DNA of 64,000 bases from Pseudomonadota bacterium (GCA_002862435.1 PKDC01000017.1:45251-109250); one strand, 5' to 3'; counted from the first letter of the stretch, positions 34,231-44,285 are shown. Made by a program: numbers and translations. Notes: a model not told the origin generated them from the letters alone.

Positions 34231-37200
34231 TCGCGCCGCGCGTCCTGGATGCCGCGACGCTGCCCTTGCAGGGTCGGCATTTGATCGAAGCCAGTGCCGG
34301 GACCGGCAAGACCCATACGCTCACCGATCTGTACCTCAGGTTGGTGGTGGAAGCGGGTCGCGCGGTGGAACAGATCCTGGTGGTCACCTTCACCAAGGCG
34401 GCGACCGCCGAAATGAAGGCGCGCATCCGGCAGCGCCTGTTGCAGGCCCGCGCCGTATTCACCCGCGCCCGCCCGCCCGCCGATGCGGTGGAACGCGCCT
34501 TGTGGGACGGCGTCGCAGACCCCGCCCAGTGCGTTCGGCAGCTGGACGCGGCGCTGATGGGTTTTGACCGGGCTGCGGTGTTCACACTCCATGGTTTTTG
34601 TCTGAGCGCACTCTGTGACCACGCCTTCAGCGCGGGCCTGCCCACTCACCTGGCTCTTACAACCGACGAGAGCGCCGCCATCACGCGTGTGGCGCGGGAT
34701 ACGTGGCGCCGCCTGGAAGGCGCCCTGGACGATCCCTGCCGTGCCTTCGGCTTGCGCCGGAAGGGCCTGACTCCGAAGCAATTGCTTGAGGATTTGCGGC
34801 TGCGCCAGCGCCATCCGCTGGCGCAACTGAATCCCTTGCCCATGTCGTCGCAGTCTGAAGCGCTCGCCTGGGCGGAGATGGAAGCCGCCCTGCAGGCCTT
34901 CCAGGCCCAATGGCGGAATGCCGATGGCGCGGTGCGTCATCTGCTCCTGGACAGCCCGGCGCTCAACCGCCAGACCTACAAGCCGGAGAAAATCACGCAC
35001 TGGTGCGATGCCCTGGACCGATTGGGCGACATGCCGGCACTCGATCTGGATGCCTTGCAGCTGCTGGATGAGCAGGCCAAGGACTGGACAGCGCTGACCC
35101 CAGCCGTGCTGGCCGGGCGCATCAAGAAAGGCCATGCCGCCCCGGAGCATCAGCTGTTCGGAGCCATCGCTGAACTGCTGGGTGCCTGGGGGCGGATGGA
35201 GGAAGCCTGGCAGGCCGCCGTGCGCATCCGGCGTCGCGACGCGCTGGAGGAGGCCGTGGCAAGGCTGCAGGCCGACCAGCAGCGGCGCGGCGAAATGGGC
35301 TTTTCGGACCTAACGCTGCGTCTGCGCACGGCGCTGCAAGGCGCGAGCGGAGGCCGCCTGGCCAGTGCCCTGCGCGCACGTTTCCCGGTGGCCTTGATCG
35401 ATGAATTCCAGGACACCGATCCGGCCCAGTTCGATGTCTTTCGCGCGCTTTATCCCGATCCCAGCGGGGCGGATGGTACCGCCCTGGTCCTGATCGGCGA
35501 TCCCAAGCAGGCCATCTACGGCTTTCGCGGCGCGGATGTGCATGCCTATCTGGCAGCCCGCGGGGAATTGGGCGCGCCCTGGGTGCTGGCGCACAACTGG
35601 CGCTCGGTGCCGGCGTTGATCACGGGGGTCAATGCCGTGTTCTCGGGGCGCGAGGATCCTTTCCGGTTGCCCGACATCCGTTTCTATGCGGTCAAGCCGG
35701 GGCGGGAGGATGGCCCCCGGCTCACCGCGCCGGGCTCGGCAGCGGCCTTGCAGTTTGTCTTGCTGCCGGGGTCCGCGGATGCGCCTTTGGACAAGGGCAA
35801 GGCGAGTCAAGCCGCGGCCGAATGGACGGCAGCGGAAGTTGCCCGCCTGCTGGCGGCGGCCGCCCGCGGCGAGGCCTGCCTGGGGGAGCGCCCGCTGCGC
35901 GGCGGGGATGTGGCGGTGCTGGTGCGCACGCATGCGCAGGGTCAGGCGGTGGCGGACGCCTTGCGCGCGCGCGGGGTGGGCTTCGCACGCCGCACCCAGG
36001 AAAGCGTTTATGCCACCGCCGAGGCTCAGGATCTGGAACGCGTCCTGCGGGCGGTGCTGATGCCGACCCGGCTCAACTGGCTGAAGGGCGCCCTGGCCAC
36101 CGCTTTGCTGGGCGGCGCGCTGCCCAGCATCCTGGAACTGGATCGGGATGAACTGGCCTTGGAACAGCTGCTGGAGCGTTTCCAGTCCCATCACGAAACC
36201 TGGCAGCGACGGGGTTTCATGTCGATGTGGCAATCCCTCATGGCGATTCACGGGGTGGCCGCGCGCCTGCTGGCTCGCCCCGACGGTGAACGGATGCTGA
36301 CCAATGTGCAGCATCTGGCCGAGCTGCTGCACGACGCCGCGATGCGTGAACATCTGGGCCCCGAGGCCTTGTTCAACCGTCTTGCTGGCTTGCGCCAGTT
36401 CCCGGAGCGGGGCGGCGAGGCGGCGCTGTTGCGGCTGGAAAGTGAGGATGATCTGGTCCGTATCGAAACCATCCATGTCAGCAAGGGGCTGCAGTATCCG
36501 GTGGTGTTCTGCCCCACGCTGTGGAGTGCTCTCACGCCCGTCGCTTCTGCTCGCACCGAGATGCTGTGTTACCACGATTCCGAGCACGGCGAGGCGCGCC
36601 TGGAACTGGCACCGGAGACCCATCCGGCGGCGCGGGAACAGGCGGAGCTGGAGTCGCTGGGCGAGGACTTGCGTCTGGCCTATGTCGCCCTGACCCGGGC
36701 CCAGGCGCGCTGCTACGTGGTGGATGGGTCGATCAAGGACCGGGATCATTCGGCCCTGGGTTGGCTGCTGCCCGGCACGGAACCGGCCGCCGCGTGGGCG
36801 CAACGGGCGCCCGGTTGTCCGGAGGCCGTGGGGGCGTGGGTGGCGGTGGCGCCGGTTGACGGGGAGACGCTGGCGACGCCTGTTCGCCCCCGCGTGGTGG
36901 CGCGGATTCCCCAGCGGCGCGTTCCAGCGCCCCGCGTGGTGACCAGCTTTTCCGCCCTGTGGGGGGGTGCATCGGACGCCGTGGCCGACCATGATGACCG
37001 CACGGGCGGGCCGGGCGGCGTGTTTGCCCCCTTGGAGCCCAGCCGCCATGGCTTTCCCCGCGGCGCGGCAGCGGGCCGGGCCCTGCATGCGATTCTTGAA
37101 CGCTGGTCCTGGACGGAGGGGGCCGGCGCGCTGGCGGCGCTGACCCGTGAGGCACTGGCGCAGGAAGGGCTGGCGCACCATTGGGAAGAGGTGGTCATGG

Positions 37201-37760
37201 ACTGGCTGCAGCAGGTCGTGAACACGCCATGGGGCCCGGACGGCTTGCGACTGGCAGCGGTTCTCCCGGCCCAGCAAGCGCGCGAAATGGCGTTTGCCTT
37301 TTCGCTGGAAGGGCTGGATCGGCGCCGCCTCGACGCCCTGATTGCCCGGGTCGATCCGCTGTGGACGGCGCGGGGATTCCATGCTTCCCCGGTTCTGGAC
37401 GGGGTTTTGCGCGGTGTCATCGATCTGGTGTTCGCCCATGACGGGCGTTATTACCTGGCTGACTACAAGAGCAACTGGCTGGGACCGCAGGCGGGTGACT
37501 ACACCCCCGAGGCCCTGGCGGTGGCGATGGCGGGGGGCGGCTACACGGCCCAGGCGCTGATTTATGCGCTGGCCCTGCACCGCCATCTGCGCTCGCGCTT
37601 GCCCGATTATGATGTGGCGCGGGATTTTGGCGGGGTCTATTACCTGTTTTTGCGCGGCATGGTGCCGGAGGCGCCGGGACGGGGCGTGATGCGGCTGTGT
37701 CCGGATCGGGCCATGCTGACGCAACTGGACGCTCTGATGGCCGGCCGGAGGGAAGCATGA
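34227..37760 (+). CDS. recB: Exodeoxyribonuclease V beta subunit RecB
   Basis: 1177 residues. It is the 3'-5' helicase and nuclease subunit. Walker A is in EASAGTGKTHTL (about residue 23). UvrD-type motifs follow: VVTFTKAATAEMK, LIDEFQDTDPAQF (about 391) and LIGDPKQAIYGFRGAD. ETIHVSKGLQYPVVF is motif V and VALTRAQARCYV motif VI. The C-terminal RecB nuclease domain shows GVIDLVF and YYLADYKSNWLG, the Asp and DYK residues for metal binding. The GTG start overlaps the recC stop and the end overlaps recD by four bases, so subunits should be made in fixed ratio. Confidence 0.96.
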   Translation: MIAPRVLDAATLPLQGRHLIEASAGTGKTHTLTDLYLRLVVEAGRAVEQILVVTFTKAATAEMKARIRQRLLQARAVFTRARPPADAVERALWDGVADPAQCVRQLDAALMGFDRAAVFTLHGFCLSALCDHAFSAGLPTHLALTTDESAAITRVARDTWRRLEGALDDPCRAFGLRRKGLTPKQLLEDLRLRQRHPLAQLNPLPMSSQSEALAWAEMEAALQAFQAQWRNADGAVRHLLLDSPALNRQTYKPEKITHWCDALDRLGDMPALDLDALQLLDEQAKDWTALTPAVLAGRIKKGHAAPEHQLFGAIAELLGAWGRMEEAWQAAVRIRRRDALEEAVARLQADQQRRGEMGFSDLTLRLRTALQGASGGRLASALRARFPVALIDEFQDTDPAQFDVFRALYPDPSGADGTALVLIGDPKQAIYGFRGADVHAYLAARGELGAPWVLAHNWRSVPALITGVNAVFSGREDPFRLPDIRFYAVKPGREDGPRLTAPGSAAALQFVLLPGSADAPLDKGKASQAAAEWTAAEVARLLAAAARGEACLGERPLRGGDVAVLVRTHAQGQAVADALRARGVGFARRTQESVYATAEAQDLERVLRAVLMPTRLNWLKGALATALLGGALPSILELDRDELALEQLLERFQSHHETWQRRGFMSMWQSLMAIHGVAARLLARPDGERMLTNVQHLAELLHDAAMREHLGPEALFNRLAGLRQFPERGGEAALLRLESEDDLVRIETIHVSKGLQYPVVFCPTLWSALTPVASARTEMLCYHDSEHGEARLELAPETHPAAREQAELESLGEDLRLAYVALTRAQARCYVVDGSIKDRDHSALGWLLPGTEPAAAWAQRAPGCPEAVGAWVAVAPVDGETLATPVRPRVVARIPQRRVPAPRVVTSFSALWGGASDAVADHDDRTGGPGGVFAPLEPSRHGFPRGAAAGRALHAILERWSWTEGAGALAALTREALAQEGLAHHWEEVVMDWLQQVVNTPWGPDGLRLAAVLPAQQAREMAFAFSLEGLDRRRLDALIARVDPLWTARGFHASPVLDGVLRGVIDLVFAHDGRYYLADYKSNWLGPQAGDYTPEALAVAMAGGGYTAQALIYALALHRHLRSRLPDYDVARDFGGVYYLFLRGMVPEAPGRGVMRLCPDRAMLTQLDALMAGRREA

Positions 37761-39610
37761 CGCCGCTACAGGCCGCCTGGTTGCGTACCCTGCGCGCCGG
37801 TGGCGAGTTCGAGGAGTTCGATCTGCAGCTGGCGGCCGTGTTCGCGCGCCAGGATGCCAGTCTGCCGCTGCCGGGGCTGTGGGCGATTGCCCGCCTGAGC
37901 CAGCAAACCCAGCGCGGCGCGGTCTGCGTCACGGTGGCCGAGTTGACCGGCGCGCCGCCCACTGGCTTGCCGGCGGGTACGACCTGGCCGGTGCAGGCGG
38001 ATGATTGGACCGCGCTGTTGCGAGGCTTGGATGCGGTGGGCACCCCAGGGCATGTACGCCCCCTGATCCTGGATCAGGCCGGGCGGCTGTATGGTTATCG
38101 TCATTGGGACCTGGAACAACGCCTGGGCCGCGCCCTACGCCGGCGGACGGGGTGGGCCCCCTTGGCGGGGAAGGAGGCATTGCGCGCGGGGCTGGGCCGA
38201 TTGTTCCCGGATGTCGGCCCGGAGATTCCTCTGCAGGGGCTGGCGGCTGCTCTGGCGGCGACGGGCCGGATCACCGTTCTGACGGGCGGCGCCGGGACCG
38301 GCAAGACCACCACGCTGGCGCGCGTGCTGGCGTTGTTGATGCATCTGAAAGCCGATTTGCGGGTGGCGCTGGTAGCGCCTACGGGCAAGGCCGCCGCGCG
38401 CATGCAAGAGGCACTGGGTGGTGCCCTGGCGCGGCTGCCGCCGGAATGGCATGTGGACCTGCCCACGCAGGCGACCACCCTGCATCGCTTGCTGGGTCTG
38501 CGTCCCGGCGCCGCCCATCTGCCGCGCTTCCACCGCGATCATCCCTTGCCGGTGGATGTGCTGGCGCTGGACGAGGCGTCCATGGTGGATTTGGGGCTGA
38601 TGACCCGGTTGCTGGAGGCGCTGCCGGATTCGGCCCGGCTCATCGTGCTGGGTGACCCGGACCAACTGGCCTCGGTGGAGGCCGGGGCGGTGCTGGGGGA
38701 CTTGTGCGAGCATGCGCCGGGTTTGCGTCTGCTCCAGGCGCAGCGGCTCGCCGCGCTGACAGGGTGGCCGGTGCCTGCCGGATCGGTGCGGGATGATCAT
38801 CCGCTGCGCGATCATCGCGTCCATCTCACCCACAACCACCGTTTCGGCGACAGCCCGGGACTCGCCCATCTGGCCGCCGCGGTGAACGTGGGCGATGTAC
38901 ACGCCGTGCAGACCTTGCTGGCCGGCGCAGGGGCTCCCGAAGTGACGGGTCTGGGGGGGGCGTCTGGGGAAGCGGAGCTGATCGAACAGGTCATGGCAGG
39001 ATATGGCCCCCCCCTGGACGCCTTGGCGCGGGGAGCGTCGGCCGAGGAGGTGCTGGTTCTCTTCGAGGCGTTCCGGGTGCTGTGTGCCCACCGGGTGGGG
39101 CACTATGGTGTGGAAGGGCTCAATGCCCGCATCGAAACGGCCCTGCGCCGGGCCGGGCGTCTGCGGGGCGAGGGGATGTGGTCGCCGGGCCGACCGGTGC
39201 TGGTGACCCGCAACGATCCGGGGGCGCGGATTGCCAACGGCGATGTGGGGCTGATCCTGCCGGGCGTGGAAGGCGGTCTGCAGGTGGTGTTCCGGCGCAC
39301 GGATGGGACACTGCACCGCATCTCGCCGGCCCGGCTGGGGGCCTGGGAGAGCGCCTTCGCCATGACCATTCACAAGACACAGGGCTCCGAGTTCGACGAG
39401 GTGCTGCTGGTGTTGCCGCCGGAGGATTCCCCGCTGCTGACCCGCAATCTGCTCTATACCGGCGTGACCCGGGCGCGGCGCCGCTTGCGCATCATCGGGG
39501 CCCCGGAGATCTGGGCCAAGGCCCTGGCGCGGCGCCAGACCCGCGCTTCCGGGCTCGCCGTGGCGCTGCGCCAAACCGATGATGCGGGCGAGAGCTGGAG
39601 CGATCCCTGA
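37757..39610 (+). CDS. recD: Exodeoxyribonuclease V alpha subunit RecD
   Basis: 617 residues, the 5'-3' helicase of RecBCD. Walker A is LTGGAGTGKTTTLARVL (about residue 175), the Walker B region is LALDEASMVDLGLM (about 270) and LVLGDPDQLASVEAGAVLGD follows. The C-terminal FAMTIHKTQGSEFDEV and LLYTGVTRARRRL are motifs V/VI. A GGAGGG site precedes the ATG inside the end of recB. Completes a recC-recB-recD operon. Confidence 0.96.
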   Translation: MTPLQAAWLRTLRAGGEFEEFDLQLAAVFARQDASLPLPGLWAIARLSQQTQRGAVCVTVAELTGAPPTGLPAGTTWPVQADDWTALLRGLDAVGTPGHVRPLILDQAGRLYGYRHWDLEQRLGRALRRRTGWAPLAGKEALRAGLGRLFPDVGPEIPLQGLAAALAATGRITVLTGGAGTGKTTTLARVLALLMHLKADLRVALVAPTGKAAARMQEALGGALARLPPEWHVDLPTQATTLHRLLGLRPGAAHLPRFHRDHPLPVDVLALDEASMVDLGLMTRLLEALPDSARLIVLGDPDQLASVEAGAVLGDLCEHAPGLRLLQAQRLAALTGWPVPAGSVRDDHPLRDHRVHLTHNHRFGDSPGLAHLAAAVNVGDVHAVQTLLAGAGAPEVTGLGGASGEAELIEQVMAGYGPPLDALARGASAEEVLVLFEAFRVLCAHRVGHYGVEGLNARIETALRRAGRLRGEGMWSPGRPVLVTRNDPGARIANGDVGLILPGVEGGLQVVFRRTDGTLHRISPARLGAWESAFAMTIHKTQGSEFDEVLLVLPPEDSPLLTRNLLYTGVTRARRRLRIIGAPEIWAKALARRQTRASGLAVALRQTDDAGESWSDP

Positions 39611-39911
39611 AGTTTCGTCCAGGTGGCCGGCACCGGGGGAGGCTCGGGCTGGCGTGACAGCGGGCCTTGGGCTTGATGACATCACCCGCTTCCACCGCGC
39701 CAAAGCGGCCCTGTACAAAACCGGGTTTTCCGCAGTCGGCCTGCATGGCAACTGTCCCTGTTTTGCAACATGGGCCGCATAGCATGGCCCTGTTGGCGTG
39801 GTCGGCCTTGTCCGGGTTGACGCGACTGCCGTCCAGTTTGATGGGGCGGGGATTTCCGGACGCCAGGCGATCCCCTGCGGCCATACCGCCCGTCCCGAGA
39901 GGAGAGGCCCG
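39611..39911. other. Intergenic region between recD and the glycosyltransferase gene
   Basis: 301 bases. A stem-loop lies at 39766-39795: CAACA and GGGCC pair with GGCCC and TGTTG, with one bulged T and a nine-base loop. There is no T-run, so it is not a standard terminator. A small dyad AAAACC/GGTTTT lies near 39715-39730. No tRNA or convincing small gene was seen. An in-frame GTG at 39798 would extend the glycosyltransferase, but the start at 39912 has the better ribosome site. Confidence 0.45.
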
Positions 39912-41066
39912 GTGCATCTTGCCGACGTGACCTTTTTCTATGCGCCGGACAGCGGGGGCGTGCGCCGCTATCTGGAAATCAAGCGACAAACCTTCGGCGC
40001 CCTGCCCGGCTGGCGCCACACGCTGGTGGTGCCTGCCCGGCGCGCGCGTCGCGTGGGGTCGATCCGCTATGTCGCGGCCGCCCCGCTGCCTTTCAGCCAG
40101 GGCTATCGCTTTCCCTGGCGCCGGTTGCCGTGGGTCGCGGCCTTGCAGGACGCCGGTCCTGACCTGATCGAAGCCGCCGATCCCGGCGTGCCCGGCTGGG
40201 CTGCGCTGGAGGCCGGGCAGCGCCTGGGGGTCCCGGTGGTGGCGTTCTATCACTCCGATGTGCTGTCTCTTGCCAGCCGTTGGGGTGGGGATCTGCTGCA
40301 AGCGCCTGCAAGGCGCTATCTGCAAACCTTTTATCGGCAATTCGATTGCGTGCTGGTGCCCAGCCGGTATGTGCTGGAGCGGCTGGAAGCGGTGGGGATC
40401 CCGCGCCTCCAGCCCCAGGGCCTGGGGGTGGATTGCGAGCGCTTTCATCCCCGCTTTGCCGATGCGCTTGCCCTCAAGGCCCGCTTGGGGCTGTCGGTGC
40501 AGACCAGGCTCGCGCTGTTCGTGGGCCGCGCCGCGCCGGAGAAGAATCTGCCCACCTTGATCGAGGCGTTTAGTCGCCTGGGGCCGGCCTACCATCTGTT
40601 GCTGGTCGGTCCCGGGATGCCGCAGGTGCGGCAGGCCAATGTGACGGTGCGCTCCCGCTATGTGCGGGGACCAGCGCTGTCGCGCCTGATGGCTAGCGCC
40701 GATGTCTTCGTCCACGCCGGGGATTGCGAGACCTTCGGGCTGGTGGTGCTGGAGGCCATGGCGAGCGGTGTCCCCGTGGTTGCCAGTCGGCGGGGCGCCT
40801 TGCCCGAATTGATTCCCGCGCAGGCGGGTGTGTTGGCGGATGCGCCGGAGCCTGCGGCGCTGGCGGAAGCGGTGCGCACGCTGTTCGCACAGGATGCCCC
40901 GGCGATGGGGCAATGGGCCCGACACTGGGTACAAACCCGGTGGACTTGGGGCGCACAATTGGATCCACTCAGGCTGACCTATGAAACCCTTGCAAAATCT
41001 GCTGTTCTCGCCCGTCCGGACACCCAGGATCCGACGCCGGAGCCCGCTGATGGTGGTGCTGCATGA
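39912..41066 (+). CDS. Glycosyltransferase family 4 protein
   Basis: 384 residues with the two-Rossmann GT-B fold. The N-terminal acceptor domain starts LADVTFFYAPDSGGVRRYLE. The C-terminal nucleotide-sugar domain shows LFVGRAAPEKNLPTLIEAF (about residue 205) and the E-x7-E motif in ETFGLVVLEAMASGVPVVASRRGALPE (about 275). It resembles mannosyl- or glucosyltransferases acting on lipids. GTG start with AGGAGAGG upstream. The end overlaps the DUF2334 gene, suggesting that both act on one product. Confidence 0.88.
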   Translation: MHLADVTFFYAPDSGGVRRYLEIKRQTFGALPGWRHTLVVPARRARRVGSIRYVAAAPLPFSQGYRFPWRRLPWVAALQDAGPDLIEAADPGVPGWAALEAGQRLGVPVVAFYHSDVLSLASRWGGDLLQAPARRYLQTFYRQFDCVLVPSRYVLERLEAVGIPRLQPQGLGVDCERFHPRFADALALKARLGLSVQTRLALFVGRAAPEKNLPTLIEAFSRLGPAYHLLLVGPGMPQVRQANVTVRSRYVRGPALSRLMASADVFVHAGDCETFGLVVLEAMASGVPVVASRRGALPELIPAQAGVLADAPEPAALAEAVRTLFAQDAPAMGQWARHWVQTRWTWGAQLDPLRLTYETLAKSAVLARPDTQDPTPEPADGGAA

Positions 41067-41772
41067 TGTGGCGCCGCAAACCTGGCATCGTTACGCCGCG
41101 CTGATCGAGGAACTGGATCGCCGGCGGATTCCCTGTTCCTTGCTGGTGGTGCCCGATTACCACGGCGCGGGCGAGCTGCGCGCCCATCTGGACTTTGTCG
41201 GCGCCTTGCAGATCCGCCAGGCGCAGGGCGACGAAATCGTCCTCCATGGCTTTCTTCACCAGGACCGCGAACCGCTGGGGCTTTCCCCGGTGCAATGGCT
41301 GGTGCGGCGGATCTATACCGCCCGCGAAGGGGAGTTTGCGGCCTTGAGCGCGCCGCGCGCCCTGGCTCGGGTGGCCCAGGGGCTGCGGCAGTTCTCCGAG
41401 GTGGGTCTGACGACGCAGGGTTTCGTGGCGCCAGCGTGGTTGATGAGCCGGGGCACGCGCCGGGCGCTGCCCATGCTGCCGGTGCGTTATGCTGCAGGAC
41501 GGCGTTGTTTGTATCGTTTGCCGGATTGGCGGGCGGAGCGCCAGGTCAGCCTGGTGTGGAGCGTACGCAGCCGCAGTCGCCGCATCTTGTCGCGGTTGCG
41601 CAATGATTGGGCGCTGTGGCGCGCCAGGGACAGCGCCGTGATCCGATTGGACATTCATCCGGCCGATCTGGGACATCCGCGTGTCGCACGCTGGTGGTTC
41701 GACACCCTGGACCGGCTGGCCGGGGAACGGGAAACCCTCACCAAGGGCGCCTGGGTGGCGCGTTGGGAATGA
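40981..41772 (+). CDS. DUF2334 polysaccharide deacetylase-like protein
   Basis: 263 residues. The motif MVVLHDVAPQTW (from residue 24) and later DEIVLHGFLHQ with paired histidines match DUF2334, a branch of the NodB-type metal-dependent deacetylases. FVAPAWLMSRGT is a further family block. It may de-N-acetylate the sugar added by the upstream glycosyltransferase. From ATG 40981 it overlaps that gene by 86 bases. A second ATG at 41050 with GGAG upstream would leave a 17-base overlap and still keep the first motif, so the N-terminus is uncertain. Confidence 0.82.
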   Translation: MKPLQNLLFSPVRTPRIRRRSPLMVVLHDVAPQTWHRYAALIEELDRRRIPCSLLVVPDYHGAGELRAHLDFVGALQIRQAQGDEIVLHGFLHQDREPLGLSPVQWLVRRIYTAREGEFAALSAPRALARVAQGLRQFSEVGLTTQGFVAPAWLMSRGTRRALPMLPVRYAAGRRCLYRLPDWRAERQVSLVWSVRSRSRRILSRLRNDWALWRARDSAVIRLDIHPADLGHPRVARWWFDTLDRLAGERETLTKGAWVARWE

Positions 41773-41787
41773 GGCGGGGAGTCATCG

Positions 41788-42786
41788 TTGAGACGTCATC
41801 CATGGATTTTGCTGGTGCTGGCCTTGCTGGCCGGGCTGGCGGTGCCGCTGTGGCATGGCGGTGGCGCGGGCCTGAGTCTGCTGGGGCAGGTGCCCTGGCC
41901 GCTGTTCGTGCTGGGGCCGCTGCTGGCCGTAATCGCCTGGAATTTCAGCGCGCTGCGACTGCGCTTGATGGCGCGGAGTCACACGCGTCTGGGTCAGCGC
42001 GAGGCGCTGGCCACTGTAATGGCCACCGAATGCATGGTGAATGCCACGCCCATGGGATTGGCGGGGCCGGTTGCCTACGCCACGCTGCTGGGCCGCCACG
42101 GCCTGCGCAGCGCCGATGGTGCGGCGATCTACACCATGGATCAGCTTGTTGACCTCACCTTCTTCATCCTGTTGATTCCGGTGGTGGTGTGGTGGTGCCC
42201 GTTGTGGCCGCCGGGCCTGGAAGCCGGGGCCGCTGTGACGGCAAGTCTGCTGTTGCTGTTGGTGTTGATGGTCGTGGCTGCGATGATGCGCTTTCGCCGC
42301 ATTCTGCTCTGGAGCAACGCCGTGGGGGGCAAGGCCGGGATCACCCCGCGGGCGCGTCGCCGCATCGGCCGCTTCGCGCTGCAATTCCACCGCCGCATCC
42401 ACGAAGTGCTGGCGATACCGATCCCTCGCCTGCTGGCGATCTACGGGGTTTGCGCCCTGCAGTGGATCACCCGCTACAGCGTGCTGTATTTCATTTTGTG
42501 GGGACTCAATGTGCCGATGGCCTGGGCCACGGTGTTCCTGGTACAGATGGTGGCGCTCAGCGCTGGACAGATGGGCATGACGCCCGGCGGCGCCGGCGTG
42601 GCGGAACTGGGATCAACCGCCCTCTTGGCGCCTTATGTCGCTGCGCCCCAGTTGGCCACCGCCATTTTGCTGTGGCGCTTTGCCACTTGCTACTGGCATA
42701 TTTTGGCCGGCGCGCCGGTATTACTGGTCCTGATTGGCCGCCGTGGGGTGCAAAAATTGCAGCGGCAGGTGAGCGAAGGACCTTGA
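41788..42786 (+). CDS. Lysylphosphatidylglycerol-synthase-TM/UPF0104 family membrane protein
   Basis: 332 residues with about eight membrane helices, of the AglD/MprF-flippase-like family. MVNATPMGLAGPVAYATLLGRHG (from about residue 78) and GQMGMTPGGAGVAELGSTALL (about 264-284) are the typical paired conserved loops. Members flip or present glycolipids; some accompany glycosyltransferases. The start is a TTG at 41788, the only start in the open stretch after an in-frame stop at 41770, with GGGGAG six bases upstream. It lies 15 bases after the DUF2334 gene, completing a three-gene operon. Confidence 0.82.
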   Translation: MRRHPWILLVLALLAGLAVPLWHGGGAGLSLLGQVPWPLFVLGPLLAVIAWNFSALRLRLMARSHTRLGQREALATVMATECMVNATPMGLAGPVAYATLLGRHGLRSADGAAIYTMDQLVDLTFFILLIPVVVWWCPLWPPGLEAGAAVTASLLLLLVLMVVAAMMRFRRILLWSNAVGGKAGITPRARRRIGRFALQFHRRIHEVLAIPIPRLLAIYGVCALQWITRYSVLYFILWGLNVPMAWATVFLVQMVALSAGQMGMTPGGAGVAELGSTALLAPYVAAPQLATAILLWRFATCYWHILAGAPVLLVLIGRRGVQKLQRQVSEGP

Positions 42787-42816
42787 TGCCCCCTGCAGGG
42801 CGCGTGGAGGACCCGC

Positions 42817-43995
42817 ATGGACGATCAAACGGCTTTGACGCAACTGGGGCGGGACCCCGAACGCTTCGATGGCGTGGTCAACCCGCCTGTCTACCGCGCC
42901 TCCACGGTGCTCTTTCCCAGCCTCGCCGCCCTGGAAGCCGCTTCGCGGCGGCCGTTCGAAGGCACCTATTACGGCCGTTTCGGTACGCCGACCACCTTCG
43001 CCCTGGAAGAGTCGATGGCCGCCCTGGAAGGGGGTGATCGGGCAGTCGCGGTGGGCTCCGGTCTGGCCGGCATTACCACCGTATTGCTGGCCTTCCTCAC
43101 CCCCGGTGATCACCTGCTTATGGTCGACACCGTCTATGGCCCCACCCGCATGTTTTGCGATGGCTTCCTGGCGCGCCGGGGGATCGAGACCACTTATTAC
43201 CCGCCGGCAATGGGGGAAGGTATTGCCGAGCTGATCCGTCCCAATACCCGGCTGATCTTCACCGAATCCCCCGGTTCGCTCAGCTTCGAAGTGCAGGACG
43301 TCCCGGCCATCACCTGCGTGGCACGGGCACGGGGGATTCCAGTTGCGCTCGACAATACCTGGGCCACCCCCTTGTATTTCAAGGCTTTCTCTCATGGCGT
43401 GGATATTTCCATTCATGCCGCCACCAAGTATGTGGTGGGGCATGCCGATGCCATGCTGGGCGTCATCAACACCACGGCGGCGCATTACCCGGTCATCAAG
43501 CAGACCGCGGTGGACCTGGGTCATTGTGCAGGCAGCGAGGAATGTGCGTTGGGGTTGCGCGGCTTGCGCACCCTGGACGTGCGGCTCGCCCGCCATCAGG
43601 CCAATGCCCTGACGCTCATCGACTGGCTGGTTGCCCGTTCCGAGGTGCGCCGGGTGCGTTATCCGGCCTGGCCCGCCGATCCGGATCATGCGCTGTGGCA
43701 ACGCGATTTCCGCGGCGCCAGCGGCTTGTTTGCAATCGAACTGTTCCCCTGCGCCCCCGAGGCGCTGGCGGCGTTTGTCGATGGCCTGCAGTTGTTCGGC
43801 CTGGGCTACAGTTGGGGCGGGTACGAGAGCCTGTTGTTGCCGGTGCATCCGGAGCACAGTCGCAGCGCCACGGCCTGGACCGCAGCGGGGCCCTGGCTGC
43901 GCATCCATGCCGGCCTCGAGGCGCCTGTGGACCTCATCGCCGATCTTGCGGCGGGTTTTGAGCGGCTACGCTCAAGCGCAAGCCCGGGGTTGTAA
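42817..43995 (+). CDS. metC: Cystathionine beta-lyase (Cys/Met metabolism PLP enzyme)
   Basis: 392 residues, fold-type I PLP enzyme. It cleaves cystathionine to homocysteine, pyruvate and ammonia in methionine synthesis. The Schiff-base lysine is K204 in SIHAATKYVVGHAD. The phosphate-binding YGRFGTPTTFALEE and the SGLAGI segment precede it. The DNTWATPLYFKAF block and YSWGGYESLLLP near the end favour the MetC branch over gamma-synthases. GGAGG lies eight bases before the ATG. Confidence 0.9.
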   Translation: MDDQTALTQLGRDPERFDGVVNPPVYRASTVLFPSLAALEAASRRPFEGTYYGRFGTPTTFALEESMAALEGGDRAVAVGSGLAGITTVLLAFLTPGDHLLMVDTVYGPTRMFCDGFLARRGIETTYYPPAMGEGIAELIRPNTRLIFTESPGSLSFEVQDVPAITCVARARGIPVALDNTWATPLYFKAFSHGVDISIHAATKYVVGHADAMLGVINTTAAHYPVIKQTAVDLGHCAGSEECALGLRGLRTLDVRLARHQANALTLIDWLVARSEVRRVRYPAWPADPDHALWQRDFRGASGLFAIELFPCAPEALAAFVDGLQLFGLGYSWGGYESLLLPVHPEHSRSATAWTAAGPWLRIHAGLEAPVDLIADLAAGFERLRSSASPGL

Positions 43996-44285
43996 CGTGC
44001 TCATGCCCTATGCCAAATCGTCTTCATCCGCGTTGGTGGGTCGCAGCGGGGTTCCTGGATGGCGCGCAAATTGCCGCAGCGGTTTTACCCACAAACCAGG
44101 CTTGCGGGATAAACCGGGGAAACCGGTAGAGGCCGGGAGTTCCGATGTTCTGCGATGCTTGATTGAACTGGCGGCTTTTGCTTTTGTCCTCACGGCTCAC
44201 CATGATCGTTGGAGAGGCTTTCCCCGCACCCAAAATCAGGTCGCCGTTATGGTGAAGACAGGGAAGCCAGGTAGGAGGAAAAACC
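43996..44285. other. Intergenic region upstream of the AlkK-like gene
   Basis: 290 bases with no coding features. TTGATT near 44161 could be a -35 element, but the hexamer 17 bases further (TTTTGT) is a poor -10, so no promoter is called. No terminator is seen after metC. Confidence 0.35.

Noticed and set aside
35310..37724. 804-codon open frame on the minus strand opposite recB
   Set aside because: Shadow of recB, which shows all helicase and nuclease motifs.
39766..39795. Terminator after recD
   Set aside because: The stem has a bulge and no T-run on either side, so only a hairpin is noted.
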